DNA from: Liolophura sinensis
Lineage: Eukaryota > Mollusca > Polyplacophora > Chitonida > Chitonidae
Assembly: GCF_032854445.1 (NCBI RefSeq)
Contig: NC_088306.1
Coordinates: forward strand, 23,781,764 to 23,845,763
Direction: 5' to 3'
Length of the DNA: 64,000 nt
In this document: piece after piece, positions 34,980 through 46,415 of the stretch
How the letters are laid out: each line of letters opens with the position of its first letter
Position numbering within the stretch: position 1 is the first letter of the stretch
Made by a program: the position numbers and the translations under genes
The notes under the pieces: model-generated
Databases searched by the model: none
What the model was told of the DNA's origin: nothing
What the model saw: the letters and a program-made list of their open reading frames with translations, nothing else

Positions 34980-35628
34980 CCTACCACCATTCAGCATGAG
35001 GCGCTATCGCTTTGTCAATTAGGTAACACAGAAAAACGTTCTGCAGCAGGACTTAAATGTTTTTTTCTAATAAATTGCTCAGAATTCAAAATTTTTTGGT
35101 TAGTAAAGAGGTATTTTTAAAAGCATGTGTGCTGTCAATAGGTTTTTTTCTCACAGTCTGTTAAATTCTTGGCCTAATATCTCTTTATATCAAAACCAAT
35201 TTACACCACGGTGTTTTATTTAAGTTTTCATGAAGAAATTGATATAGCATTCCAGCGCATAGACCTGTACCTTTCAGTACAGGCCCGGTATGCCTTTATC
35301 AGGCTTAAACTTTTATTTGGTGAAGAAATACCACAGAAATTTTCTTATTTTGTTTAATATTTTTACAAATGTAGAACACAGCTATACCCAACTGAACATG
35401 CGATAACGTTTATTTCCGTCATGTTGGTGCAGGTTTGGATCCGTCCAGTCCCTGATTTATGGAAGAATGAAGTTGTATCCCCAGAACACAGATTGTACTG
35501 GATTTGTATCTGAAAACTTCTAATCTGTACCCTTGTGCGAAAGATTATTTCGGGATTCGCCTTCATTCGTGGATAAAACAATAACTTGGTATCGTCTTTT
35601 TCTGTTGTTTTTATCATTTGTGAAATGG

Positions 35629-35910
35629 ATGGAATACATTAAACATATCAAAGAAGCCCTAGTTTCAGTTTTCCGTCACCCGATGATTGACAGCTCTGGT
35701 AGACGATCTCGTTCATCCCGACACACTCCGTTTCACAGATGGGTCAAATGCCTGCTTTACCGCCTATATATTACACGTATGCATCTCAGTCTTGCTACAA
35801 CCCAAACTGTCTGTATTATAAAGAGATGGCTTGTTCGAAATACACGACAGTTTAGCCGCACAAAAAAGGTACCAAAAACCAGCAGATTTTATTTTACAAC
35901 AATTTATTAG
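35629..35910 (+). CDS. Hypothetical ORF, 93 residues (doubtful)
   Basis: An ATG-initiated frame follows an open upstream extension that begins at about 35533. It is strongly basic with several Arg-rich stretches and has no signal peptide, transmembrane segment or motif that I recognise. There is no counterpart in the second half of the large duplication and no supporting splice or promoter context. In 64 kb of six-frame sequence an ORF of this size is expected by chance. Confidence 0.12.
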   Translation: MEYIKHIKEALVSVFRHPMIDSSGRRSRSSRHTPFHRWVKCLLYRLYITRMHLSLATTQTVCIIKRWLVRNTRQFSRTKKVPKTSRFYFTTIY

Positions 35911-36008
35911 GTTTAACAAGAACAGATAACAAGATTTTTACAAATACTAAAGTACTTAAGTTTAACAAGAAATGATAGTAGTATCTATACAAATACTAAA
36001 GTACTTAC
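35911..36008. repeat. 49-bp tandem duplicate
   Basis: GTTTAACAAGAA...ACAAATACTAAAGTACTTA occurs at 35911-35959 and again at 35960-36008. The outer parts are identical and the middle is diverged. Confidence 0.85.
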
Positions 36009-36660
36009 ATGTATAACGGTGTCAAGTCCAAACGGACGCATATATTCCACAATGCTGAAAACCATACAGGCATGAATGCACAGAGGCAATATTCATAGGA
36101 GGGAAAATCCACAGTATAACTGAGTTTATGACGAAATATACACAAAATTGCACAGGCAGGGTCCGTGTACTAATAAACACTGTGTACACAGGAGCACAAA
36201 TTAAATATACAACTTCAGACTGAACAAGTGTTCGGTGGAGATAGGATATAACAAAGCCAGAGGCTATAAAGACACCAAAATTCAGCACTAAAGGCCTACT
36301 AAACTAATACACAGCGAAAGCATCCAAAACTCTCAATAATTCCCCGTTCTCCCCTTTTGACCTGCTTTCATAGGTCTTATATAGACTGGTGGAACTGGTA
36401 GAATAAGAAAATTCTTGAACACTTGTTGTAAACAAACAGGCCCCGAAATGAGCGTATTCTGGAACATTCTAAGTCAGAGGCAGATAGCAGGCCCTTAACT
36501 CAGCATATGTAAACAGTGGCAAGCTAAATTTAGAAGCTGACGGCAGTTGTTCACATAACAGTCTATGTTTAAACTATCAGATTAGGGTCTTTCAGTCAGA
36601 GATATTTGTTTTATGCAGCCCATACATGTGAAATTGTCTCACCAGCCAGTCACACCAAAA

Positions 36661-37150
36661 CGCAACCTGCGTTTGGTCGTGGGTTTTTCCCAGGGCAATG
36701 CCCGGTTTCCTCCCAACCTAATGCTAACAGCTGTCATAAAAATGAAATATTCCTGACTACAGCGTAAAACATCAATGAAATAAATGAGTAAACCGAAATG
36801 TGAGCTAGTTTTTATTTTGCAGGGAACCAGGGTTTAATGGCATTCTTGGTTTATTTCTGTCTCTTAAGAATTGGCGGTTGTAAGAAACCCTTTACGTTTT
36901 GAAGAAAATGGAAAAACTTCAAAGCAGTATATCTATTATTTACGGGGCAATTTATGCCGCCTTGGACAACATTTAGTCTTTCTATAGTCTGTACACTGTA
37001 GCTAAAGGGGAGCAATTGCTTGCTGTTGAAAAAATGTTCAAACCTGATTGCTGCGCTCCTAATCTTTTCTTTCACAATTCATTAGACTTAATTCGATTTG
37101 TTCGGAGGAAAATCTCAGTGTGGTGTCACTGCGTGCTAGGAATAATGTTG
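36661..37150. repeat. Duplicated block with ancestral SINE (pairs with 61411-61850)
   Basis: 36661-36793 is a decayed plus-strand SINE body (TTTTCCCAGGGCAATGCCCGG, CCTCCCAACCTAATGCTAAC, ACAGCGTAAAACATCAATGAAAT). 36830-37150 then matches 61510-61850: TCTATTATTTACGGGGCAAT / CCATTATTTACGAGACAAT, TCCTAATCTTTTCTTTCA / TCCTATTCTTTTCTTTCA, CATTAGACTTAA, GATTTGTTCGGA.GAAAA.CTCAGTGTGGTGT. Both copies carry the SINE with the same CAATGAAATAAA variant, so the SINE predates the duplication. Confidence 0.8.
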
Positions 37151-38439
37151 CCTTTTGGAGAAGAGGGTATCCTATATACTTGAGGGTCTGACACGCTCTT
37201 AAGTATATTATACCGATGTGAGTCGGATTAATAAAGCTAAAGTTATCTTAAACTGCAGGCTGTAAGACTATAGATAACATATTCTATCAGAAAAAATAAA
37301 AATGGGTACAATCTCATTATATATAGAGCATTTCCATGTCAGGCTGGTAAAAAAGTACGTCTTGAACTAAAGTGTACTGGCAGCTCACCGACGTCAAAGA
37401 CACAACGGTGTGATTCAGTCTGAATACAAAAACTTTGTACTGCTTTTTCTCACCTCATCGCACCGGAAAAAAACAACTATATAAATATTGCTGTGTTCAC
37501 CATGTCCCAGTGCTGGACATATGTGCTGTGGACGTGACTTAAACTTCACTTTACTTTCTGAAAGATGAACGGCCAACCTACATGTTCATTAATGAAACAA
37601 ATGAATGCCATCATTCATTTTTGAACAACATTCAAAAAAGAACATAGGACTCTCGTTATTTCGTCAATAATATGATTTTAGTGGATTAAACGTTGATTGA
37701 AATCATCGTTTTACATGCATACAGCAGAACAGTCATAAGTCTGTCAGTGATTACGACAGTCAGTGACTGATCCTTCCCCTCAAACCTTATAACATGACGG
37801 CGGATATAGCTGTCCAGTTACACATAACGCACCCATTCCGCGTATTTACAACAATGGCTGCTGCACTGTCAGCTTTCACTCAACAGCAATGTTTTGGTTC
37901 TCGCCCATTATAGAAATGGCGGTTGCTTGGATCAATATAAAATCATTAATCATAACATTTGTATCTATAATAAGCGGCTAGACGTGACTGATGCACCCTG
38001 CAAACTGGACCCCGGCGACAAGGACTTTTCCCACAAGGGAGACTGTAGTCGAGACGCCTTTTAAATGTATTAGCCCCAACAATTCTGACCATTACGATAA
38101 GTCAATATGGTATATAAACACTGACGACGAACCTCCATTTTAACAGCCTATGTGGTTTTGTTTGCTTAGGAAATATACCAGTCGGCTGATTCATATTGTA
38201 GACATTTCCTGCTCTTCTGAACCAACCCTGTACAAGGAAAGGTAAATTAGGCTCTACTTAACTCATATAACCCAGCAACACAATGCTAAAATACTCTCCC
38301 TGGCGAAGTCATTGAAATCATCACAGCAGTGATATTGCGGTTCTCGGTATTTGGTCTCGCAGAACGATTTTCACGTTGTCCTGTTTGAATCCGTTGTTAA
38401 ATTCAGATTTCAGTCCAGAATAACTCTCGTTATACGCCC
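37151..38439. other. No recognised feature
   Basis: AT-rich, unique-looking sequence with no open frame above 60 codons and no recognised repeat. Confidence 0.45.
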
Positions 38440-38560
38440 CACCTCTCAACTTGGTTCACTGGAATCGCCCTGTGTGTCCGTCTGTCTGTAGACGAGACTT
38501 TTTCCATGCATCTCCTTCCAAACTACCGCGCCCATTTTAAAGAAACTTACAAAGTATCAT
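38440..38560 (-). repeat. Dispersed repeat family E, reverse copy
   Basis: GGAATCGCCCTGTGTGTCCG, TCTGTCTGTAGACGAGAC and TTTTTCCATGCATCTCCTTCCAAACT are the reverse counterparts of 34190-34285. Confidence 0.6.
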
Positions 38561-38692
38561 CTTGTGTATGCTTTGGTTTTAAGGCAAGCTGGTAATTACT
38601 TTTACAATTACCCCTTCCCTATCATCTAATCTTGTGTGTGCTTAAGTTTAATTACAATTGGGTAATTATTTTCATAATTATTTCCCTTTAGG
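38561..38692. repeat. Imperfect tandem duplicate, about 65 bp
   Basis: ATCTTGTGTATGCTTTGGTTT...GGTAATTACTTTTACAATTA (38560-38612) is followed by ATCTTGTGTGTGCTTAAGTTT...GGGTAATTATTTTCATAATTA (38629-38682). Two diverged copies. Confidence 0.65.
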
Positions 38693-39329
38693 TACTCAGT
38701 GCAATAATGGATTTCCATGATCACAGATTGTGTCCATACAACGCCTGCTAAAGTATTGCGCCAGCTTCCCTGAAACTTTGCGTATATATTTGATATGATC
38801 TAAACATCTAGATAATGACAATCAGATTATTATTTTTATTTTAAAAATTTTAAACGTTGTAATCTACGTTGGCATATTCTAACCAAAAACAATTATTTCC
38901 AGTCCTATTCTCTTCTGATTGCTGCATCTACATTCCAACTTTGGAGACCGCGTGAAACCTACACCTGAGTTTAAGCGGCTGTGTTCGCATGAAATAACCC
39001 TATAATAAGTTTGTATATTTACGACTTTATGACTTATGTATTTTCCCGTTTTCATTGATCATTGATATATGACACTAGTGTTTTGCTAGAGTGACAAAGC
39101 TCTAATAATGTGTCAGAGTCATTCTTGCTTAGAGTTCAAGAATACCGGTGTAAACCACGCTTTCATAATGCTGTGTAACTGTGCCTAGTGTGATGCTGGG
39201 GTCTGTTGTGGACCAGTTAAATCACGGATTTTGAGACACTGGCTTATGAATATGGATTTCCTGGTGTTTTTTGCAGGAGAAGGATCTAGAGATATTAGCA
39301 GTTTTTTTTATTTGAGTATAGCATTATTA
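38693..39329. other. No recognised feature
   Basis: Unique-looking AT-rich sequence; nothing supported. Confidence 0.4.
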
Positions 39330-40524
39330 ACAAAGACATAAGGGACAATCCTTTTTGTGAATGCAAAATTCCGTTTACCCAAAGTCATAATATACATGTC
39401 TTATAACACCACAATCAAGGGTAATGTACGTAGGCGGCCTAAAAACGGCCCTAATTTAAAAAAGACAAATTACAAATTTAACGTATAAGTTACTTGATGC
39501 GATCAGCAGACAACGCATTATGCGTCAATAAATAACCTGCTGCTATAAAAAAACAAGTGTATTTTTAAATCGGATTCTGCAGTTTGGCTTTCATTGTGTT
39601 TGAATTATTGATTACGCGTTAAGATCAAAGATCAATCGAGTCCCAGCTGAGAAGACGTGAAATGTACTTGGTGAGATTGACGGCTGATTTTATTACGTGA
39701 TCAGCAAGAGGTGTGTTGAAAAAAGGTAATAATGATAGCCATATAATGATCATATGGTGCTTATGATCATAGCGCTTGTACACGGTTGGGGAAGATTTTG
39801 ACGGACAAGGAAACTGACTGGATCCTGACTGTTAGACATACATCTAAATTTACGTCCAACAACATTTCCATTTTATCTTCAAAATCGGCTTATAACATTT
39901 TTAATATCCACATATGACACATTTACGCCCAATTTAATCGCGAGATGAAGTAAGGGTCAGTATTTTAAATGTGATACGGGGCTCATAGAGTTTCAGAAGG
40001 TTCTAGCTACTTTTATATAAGTTATTTCATTGTTTTCACCATTTTATCTTTGTATCGAAAATGAGCGCGTATTTGTATTCTCGCCTATTGAATAAACACG
40101 TAGCCTACGTGGTCAATTCTAAACAGACACAGTTCTGTAAAGTTTTGTTAAGGCTGACGCTGATGCCATTTCAAACTGAGAAAAATTTAACCTTGTGTAA
40201 TACCTGTTAAGTATTTGTACACAATTTCTCAGTGTCCACTGTTTTCTCCATAGTCCTTACAAAGTATACGTCGCTCTCTGTCGCTAGTAAATTTTGTACA
40301 GAAACCCTTAACAACGCCGAATTCACTGGAGTCAAGGTTATGAGAGAGGAAGTGATGTCAGAAAACACAACAATCCGTCTTAATCTTAGCCTCTAATAAT
40401 ACTTTCCACACATGAATTCTCTTTATTTAGAGTATGTACAAGGTGGTTCTAAACTGAACCTAAAACAATTTTATCAGTGAATGATGATTAAATAGTTCCG
40501 CGGGAGGACACAAGTGATGAGGCT

Positions 40525-40550
40525 AAGCCTAATCAAGCCTAATCAAGCCT
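40525..40550. repeat. AAGCCTAATC microrepeat, 2.6 copies
   Basis: Exact 10-bp repeats of AAGCCTAATC start at 40525 and 40535, with a partial third copy AAGCCT at 40545. Confidence 0.85.
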
Positions 40551-41226
40551 ACTTGCGCCTCACAGACTCCAAATGTAAAGCTTGTCTAACTGTGGCAGTG
40601 ATGTAAAGCGAAGTAAGAAGTACGTTCTGCTTGACAAGTGAGGACATCAGCGCTCTCCGTCTTGCAATTCATAAATAATAAACTTTCATAGCAGAAAATA
40701 ATTTGTTTGATGGTCATTTTACAAACCCAAACTAAACTGAAGACTTTGATAGTCGAATGCCAGTTCTTTTCGGCTTTCAGAATCATTTTCCTGACAGTAC
40801 CACGCCTGTCATCAGTGTGCCAGCATAAATTAACAGTTGTTGTTGTAATGATTTGGTGGCCTTTAATAAAAGCAATGAAGTCACTCCAGGGGAGAATTTA
40901 TTTTCTTCATATGACAGTAAATTGTCAAAGGAAATATGCTGTACATGTGAATGCTACTCTGTTTATTGTCTAAGTTCTATGTCTATGTCAACCGTTGAGT
41001 GTTTGAAATGTTTGACACCGCTTTCATTGCCCAAAGGCTAATCTTGTACACCTTTATCCGGGCAATTGCGCTTGATTCATGATCTCTCATTCCGTACTCG
41101 AAGGATTGTTTGTTTATGCAATCTAACGTTTATTGAAGATCACTTGTCTTCCACCGGTATTGTGGCCATATCTGCAGGCTGCGTCACACATGGGAAATTC
41201 ATCAGTCACATGCCAGAAAAACATAG

Positions 41227-42037
41227 TCACACCTAGTGGGAAAGCAGCATTATCACACTGGTGGGAAAGCAGCATTATCACACTGGTGGGAAAGCAGCAT
41301 TATCACACTGGTGGGGAAGCAGCATTATCACACCTAGTGGGAAAGCAGCATTATCACACCGGTGGGAAAGCAGCATTATCACACCTAGTGGGAAAGCAGC
41401 ATTATCACACTGGTGGGAAAGCAGCATTATCACACTGGTGGGAAATCAGCATTATCACACTGGTGGGAAAGCAGCATTATCACACTGGTGGGAAAGCAGC
41501 ATTATCACACTGGTGGGAAAGCAGCATTATCACACTGGTGGGAAAGCAGCATTATCACACTGGTGGGAAAGCAGCATTATCACACTGGTGGGGAAGAAGC
41601 ATTATCACACTGGTGGGGAAGAAGAATTATTACACTGGTGGGAAAGAAGCATTATCACACCTAGTGGGAAAGCAGCATTATCACACTGGTGGGAAAGCAG
41701 CATTATCACACTGGTGGGAAAGCAGCATTATCACACTGGTGGGAAAGAAGCATTATCACACCTAGTGGGAAAGCAGCATTATCACACTGGTGGGAAAGCA
41801 GCATTATCACACTGGTGGGGAAGAAGCATTATCACACTGGTGGGAAAGCAGCATTATCACACTGGTGGGAAAGCAGCATTATCACACTGGTGGGGAAGAA
41901 GGATTATCACACTGGTGGGGAAGAAGCATTATCACACTGGTGGGGAAGAAGAATTATTACACTGGTGGGAAAGCAGCATTATCACACTGGTGGGAAAGCA
42001 GCATTATCACACTGGTGGGGAAGAAGCAATATCACAG
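41227..42037. repeat. 25-bp minisatellite, highly homogeneous, about 32 copies
   Basis: Consensus unit ATCACACTGGTGGGAAAGCA plus GCATT, 25 bp. A one-base-longer variant carrying CACACCTAGTGGG appears at about 41230, 41331, 41382, 41658 and 41759. A paired variant (GGGGAAGAAGC then GAAGAATTATTACACTGG) appears at 41590-41640 and again 327 bp later (41917-41967), showing block duplication of about 13 units. Frames of 210 and 259 codons cross the array with a 25-residue period because 25 is not a multiple of 3; these are artefacts. Confidence 0.97.
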
Positions 42038-42259
42038 TAGTAAGGTTGCGGCACTTTTGACACTCGATTGACATTTTATCGCCAAATTTTTATGCGAAAG
42101 CGAAACCGCCTATAGCCAGAGCATTCGTAAATCAAATGACGTAATTACGACAGACCTGGGGTAAAAAAAATGACGGTGATTCACAGAGAAGCATTTTAAC
42201 GACAATAAACTCTTCTACATGACCTTTCTAACACGTAACACAGGAAAATGTCTTGATCT

Positions 42260-43080
42260 CGGATCTCAGAAAACTTAGAGAAACTCATATAAGGTAGGCT
42301 CACGGCATGATAAACACAGTTATTGTAACGTAATGTAAGGGTACCTCTATCGGAGAGTAAAGATGCAGGAACAACTCTCTTATCAGCGATAGGCATTACA
42401 AAAGATCAAACAGAGAAGCACGAAGACGCTTGAATAAGTTCCATGCATATACTTGAACAAAATAGACAAATAATGACAAAAATACATACTGATCAAAGCA
42501 TGCAAATCCGGATGAAATATTCCGACTGTCAAAGGTGAGGCAGTCCACGTAAATATAGAATAAAGAGTTAAGAGGAATTACCCAATCCAAGGATGACAGT
42601 CTGATAAGTGACAAGCTGTAGTGGGCATGGCACACTGACGATGGTTGATCCCCAACTGCCCATAAAGGTATAGGGTTGACAATATGCCGCGCGGGCGATG
42701 TGTGATTTACTCCTCGGAAATATACCCAAAATTCACTTTCAGGGCGATCTGAGATGAAATGTACGTAATCACACGAAAGAAAATGATCGATACAAGCTCC
42801 AAAATAATGTCTCAAAGAATAACAAGTGGCGAAACACAAGCTCACAAAGTAAGCTCAAGAACAAATGAAAATATAATACAATATATAAAGACAGTGTTAT
42901 TAACCTTAACACATATTATTACAATCTTTATTTGAGCAAAACGCACATATTTTTGAAAAGGTATTAAAAATTCTATCAAATATTTACAACAAAATTGGAA
43001 GGTTGATAACGGGTAACTAGCTGTTTACAGATTTTACATCGGCCAGAACATACTGTGTAATGCCATTTTGAATTGTATAA
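42260..43080. other. Stretch with a long minus-strand open frame without ATG
   Basis: 42396-42845 on the minus strand is open for 149 codons, but the only start is GTG and the frame contains no ATG. The translation is rich in aromatic residues and Ser/Leu without a recognisable domain. The corresponding interval in the first duplicate (about 19.5-20.2 kb) is not similar. It could be an internal exon or chance; I favour chance. Confidence 0.2.
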
Positions 43081-43658
43081 TCAATTCTGCAAATGATCAC
43101 GAAATCAATTTATCTTTTTACAAATGCTAACTTTTTTCAAAACTCAGTTAAATCTTTTAAAACGCTAGTCGGAATCCTAAACTATATTTTCTTGTAGCTT
43201 GGCAGATGTGTTTTTTTTTCCTTGTCCAGCTATCATTCCATCGCTTAATGACGTCAATTTATCGGGATTTGCGCGAACGTGCTCATTTCTGCTGCTTCTG
43301 TACAACCCATGAACCACCTGATTTTCTCATGAAGATTTGTGAAAAAACATAATTTCAAAGTCAAAAAAGAAAAATGCGACGATGGGTTATCAATGATCGT
43401 GTATTACAAATTTGCCGTTGCGGTGCCTAACAATAAGAAATGAAATCAGCAGAGCAGAGGAAATGTGAGGTTTTGCGAGCAAAAATAACAATAATGGCTC
43501 TGACATATTTGTTAAAAAGCGGTAGAAAGCGATAAGGAGCTGTAATGACGATCTTTTGGCCATTTCTTTCTAAAAAAAAAATCAGTTATGATTTGAAATC
43601 ATGTCGATGTGTACTGGTACAATAGTATACGAATAGGGAGGGCTGTTTTTATGTACAT

Positions 43659-43779
43659 GAACTTGCGGATGGTCGTGGGTTTCCCCACTCAGCCCAGTTT
43701 CCTCCCACCGTAATGCTGGCCGCCGTCGTATAAGTGAAATATTCTTGAGTACGGCGTAAAACACCAGTCAAAAAAAAAA
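43659..43779 (+). mobile_element. tRNA-SINE, 5'-truncated, well preserved
   Basis: CTTGCGGATGGTCGTGGGTT, CCTCCCACCGTAATGCTGGCC, GCCGTCGTATAAGTGAAATA and TCTTGAGTACGGCGTAAAAC make this the copy closest to the apparent family consensus. The tail is poly-A rather than AAATAAAT. It lies in the duplicate-specific interval of copy 2. Confidence 0.92.
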
Positions 43780-44481
43780 TAACATCAAACATTTATCTGT
43801 ATGAACTGTGAAAAATTGAATAGAAGCTGTCCTACGAATAAAACACCCCTCTTCTACGCAAAAGTCTTTAAATCGCCGAGAGGTGGATCCGAACTATTGA
43901 ACTCAAGTTTCAGAGAACGATATAAAAAAGCCATAAAACAGAAAGAGAAAGTAGTCGCGTAAATCTTTTAGCCACGCGAGAGATAGCAGCCATAATGTTG
44001 ATAAGCCGAATATATTCATTACCCCAAGATTTCGTCCAAGGCGCTCATTTTTCCAGACTCTGAGATGTGCTTTGAGATGTATGGGAAGGTAGGATGATAT
44101 CCTACTGGGAAAATGTAAAGTTTAGTTCCAGAAGTAATAGCTCATGAGATTTAATTGCCTCCAAAAATGTGCGTTTATGGTCGAATTTTCAGGTCATTTG
44201 GAGTGAAGCTCACTGCTTTTAAGTTGTGTTTTGTCAGATGTGTGTCGTGTCCTACAGTAAAGTTAACTGAACCGAATATGCCGTGTTTACCAGGCCGATT
44301 TGCATGATTTCCACAGAGATTTAGTCGGAAGAAAACATTAATTTTGTTGTATTTGAGACACAGTCTGAAAAGTTCCACTTCATTCGACTAATTAAATGAT
44401 TATTTTTAACTGACTTAAGAGCCTGTTAAGCCTTTTGATCGATGTTTTAAAGTTTATTAACATTAAAGGTTAACTCGTATT

Positions 44482-44715
44482 CTTGGGGTTTAACGTTGTA
44501 CTCAACAATTTTTCAGTCATATGACGACGAAAGAATCCTTAGAGTTCGATACGTGCCACCTTGTTGCAGGACGGATTTCCACCGCTCTTTTAACTAGTGC
44601 TGCTTCACTGAGACGATCTACCGAAGGCAAGTAAGCGGCAACGCCCGAGCGATTATACTGATACGGGTCAACTGGTCGTTGCACTATCCCCTTCATGCTG
44701 AACCGACAACTTAAG
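44482..44715 (-). repeat. Second dispersed family, probable tRNA-related SINE
   Basis: The plus strand has GGGGTTTAACGTTGTACTCAACAATTTTTC, CACCTTGTTGCAGGACGGAT, TTCCACCGCTCTTTTAAC, CTTCACTGAGACGATC, GAAGGCAAGTAAGCGGC and TATACTGATACGGGTCAAC. From memory this word order is common in mollusc genomes, usually followed by a tRNA-like head on the same side. Here the head is missing or unrecognisable past about 44715. The 103-codon minus frame (44517-44828) is this repeat plus the G-rich tract. Only one copy lies in the window, so the family call rests on memory. Confidence 0.5.
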
Positions 44716-44766
44716 AAGGCATCACCAGTTCGATTAATGGTAAACTGTGATGCAGGGGAGTAGGCT

Positions 44767-44793
44767 GGGGGCTGGGGGTGGGGGTGCGGGGGG
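44767..44793 (+). other. G-quadruplex motif
   Basis: Four G runs are arranged G5-N2-G5-N1-G5-N3-G6 within 27 bases, far exceeding the usual G3+N1-7 rule. The surrounding DNA is AT-rich. It sits between the 44482 repeat and the inverted-repeat element. Confidence 0.85.
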
Positions 44794-45198
44794 TGCGGAC
44801 GCAGTAGCCATTTCCGTCTGGTGGACAAGACAGATGATGCAGTTTTGCTTGTACTGTTTACTATATAATACTATATATTCAGGCACAGCCTGTTTTCAAC
44901 CCCTCCTAAGCTGAACTTGAGTTTTTTTTGTTTTTTTTTTTTAATGTGAAAATGAATGTGTACACATTGGCCACATGTGAAATCGAAACACTTCAAAATC
45001 ACTCATGTTCTCACTCCGGCAAGCTAATATTCCGTAGCGGCCCCGGGACTCTCGCCTTATAGACTGTGATAGTCGTTCCTTGTGTTCTTGTCAACGACAG
45101 GGAGATAGTTCGCAAATGCCCATCCATACGCGGTGAAAATCCCGCCTCTTGTCAATTTATTTATCAGAAATTCGTTCGTACACAGCTTTTTTCACCGA

Positions 45199-45990
45199 CT
45201 ATTGTCTTTCTTTTAGAGAGTCGCCTATATTCAGCTGTTTGTAACATCGGTCATACTCACTACCAAAATTGCCTTTGGTTAGTGACACGTAACAACACAA
45301 GCTCTACACATTGATATGTCGGAAGTTCATATTCTTGCAAAGAAAATCAGATTAGAACACTTTTTTTGAAATTAATAATGTTGAACTCGATAAGCTTAGT
45401 TTCGACACCAGGAACTCATTGCCGTCATAATTATTTTAAAAATCAGTGGCATGCTGGGGAACGGGTGTGGAGAGTAATTTGATTAGCAATAGGTGCACCA
45501 ACGAGAGGTTAGAACGAACTCCACGCAGTAACACAGCGATTAGACTAAATTGGTTTATATAATAGATAAAATTATATTCATTTATTACGGTTATATTATA
45601 CTAAAACGTGTAAACAATTTTAAATATGGCAGAGACGCAAACAGGGTTTACAGTAAGATCGGTAGCAGTTTATTTAAGCTTGTGTCGCCCTCCGTCAAAA
45701 TATGTTGAACTCCGCCCAATTTCCAGCATGCCCATGTTTTTTTTTTTTTAAATAATTATAACGTCACTCGAGGCAATGGGTTTTTGCCGTTGAAATTGGG
45801 CTTATGGACATTAACATTATGAACTAGAAAAAGTGTTCTAACTTGATTTTCCATGCAATAATGTGAATTTCAAACACATCAATATGTAGACCTTATATTG
45901 TTACGTGTCACTGACTAAAAGCAATTTTGGTAGTGACTGATTTTACGGGTATCTGACAATAGGGCGAGTCTCTAAAAGATATAGACAATA
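45199..45990. mobile_element. Long-inverted-repeat (foldback-like) element, about 790 bp
   Basis: The left arm (45199-45460) and right arm (45721-45990) are reverse complements with good but imperfect identity. Shared words, read on the plus strand of the left arm, are TATTGTCT, CTTTTAGAGA.TCGCC, ACTACCAAAATTGC.TTT, GTGACACGTAACAA, TCTACA.ATTGAT, TTAGAACACTTTTT and GGCATGCTGG. A spacer of about 260 bp without internal symmetry separates them. The element is absent from the paralogous interval of the first duplicate. No transposase frame is present and no target duplication is clear. Confidence 0.7.
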
Positions 45991-46415
45991 CAAACATACT
46001 GGGCGATGGGAAGGGGGGGGGGTAGTAGGAATGATCACGGTAGTTGACGATAGATGTAACACAAAATAAAATAAATTGCTATAACTCGTCATTAGACGTT
46101 AAGGCATACAAATGAGACCCCCATTCTCGGACCAGCCATGTCAATGCATATAAACTTGCCATAAATCATGGTCTGAGGAATATAGATATCTATGTTCCCC
46201 AAACCCTTTTCCCATGTAATTGAGGCTAAAATTTCATTATAAACATCGATACTCAACAAACGTCAAACCAGACAAACTGCGTGCTTTTTCTGTCACAGTC
46301 TTTTTCCGTGCAGCCCATGTAAAATTCAAAGTCTGATACATATCTACCAGTGATGTAACCTCGCGTTTGTCAGCTGTTTTTTCAATCTCCCTTCACACTT
46401 GGTTGTCTACGGAGT

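Larger units (their letters stand above)
34980..36660. other. Mostly featureless stretch; ORF and small repeat listed separately
   Basis: AT-rich sequence. It contains the open frame at 35629-35910 and the 49-bp duplicate at 35911-36008. 36022-36288 has an 88-codon minus frame without recognised similarity. Confidence 0.4.
39330..46415. repeat. Segmental duplication, second copy (pairs with 14870-22120)
   Basis: Collinear with the first copy as listed there. Differences include a larger interval between the 16.2/41.0 block and the minisatellite in copy 1 (family A lies there), the full-length SINE at 21381 only in copy 1, and about 2.4 kb between the 43.5 and 46.05 blocks in copy 2. That last interval holds the 43659 SINE, the 44482 repeat, the G-rich tract and the inverted-repeat element. 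No coding frame persists between copies. Confidence 0.8.

Noticed and set aside
41133-42071. Plus-strand frames of 210, 259, 123 and 93 codons as genes
   Set aside because: All overlap in different frames over a 25-bp tandem array and show a 25-residue period because the unit is not a multiple of three.
42396-42845. 149-codon minus-strand gene
   Set aside because: The frame has no ATG at all, no recognisable domain and no counterpart in the paralogous copy. It is kept only as a remark on the stretch.
46013-46022. Ten-base G run as a second G-quadruplex site
   Set aside because: It is a single homopolymer run with only one short GGG run nearby, not a four-tract motif.
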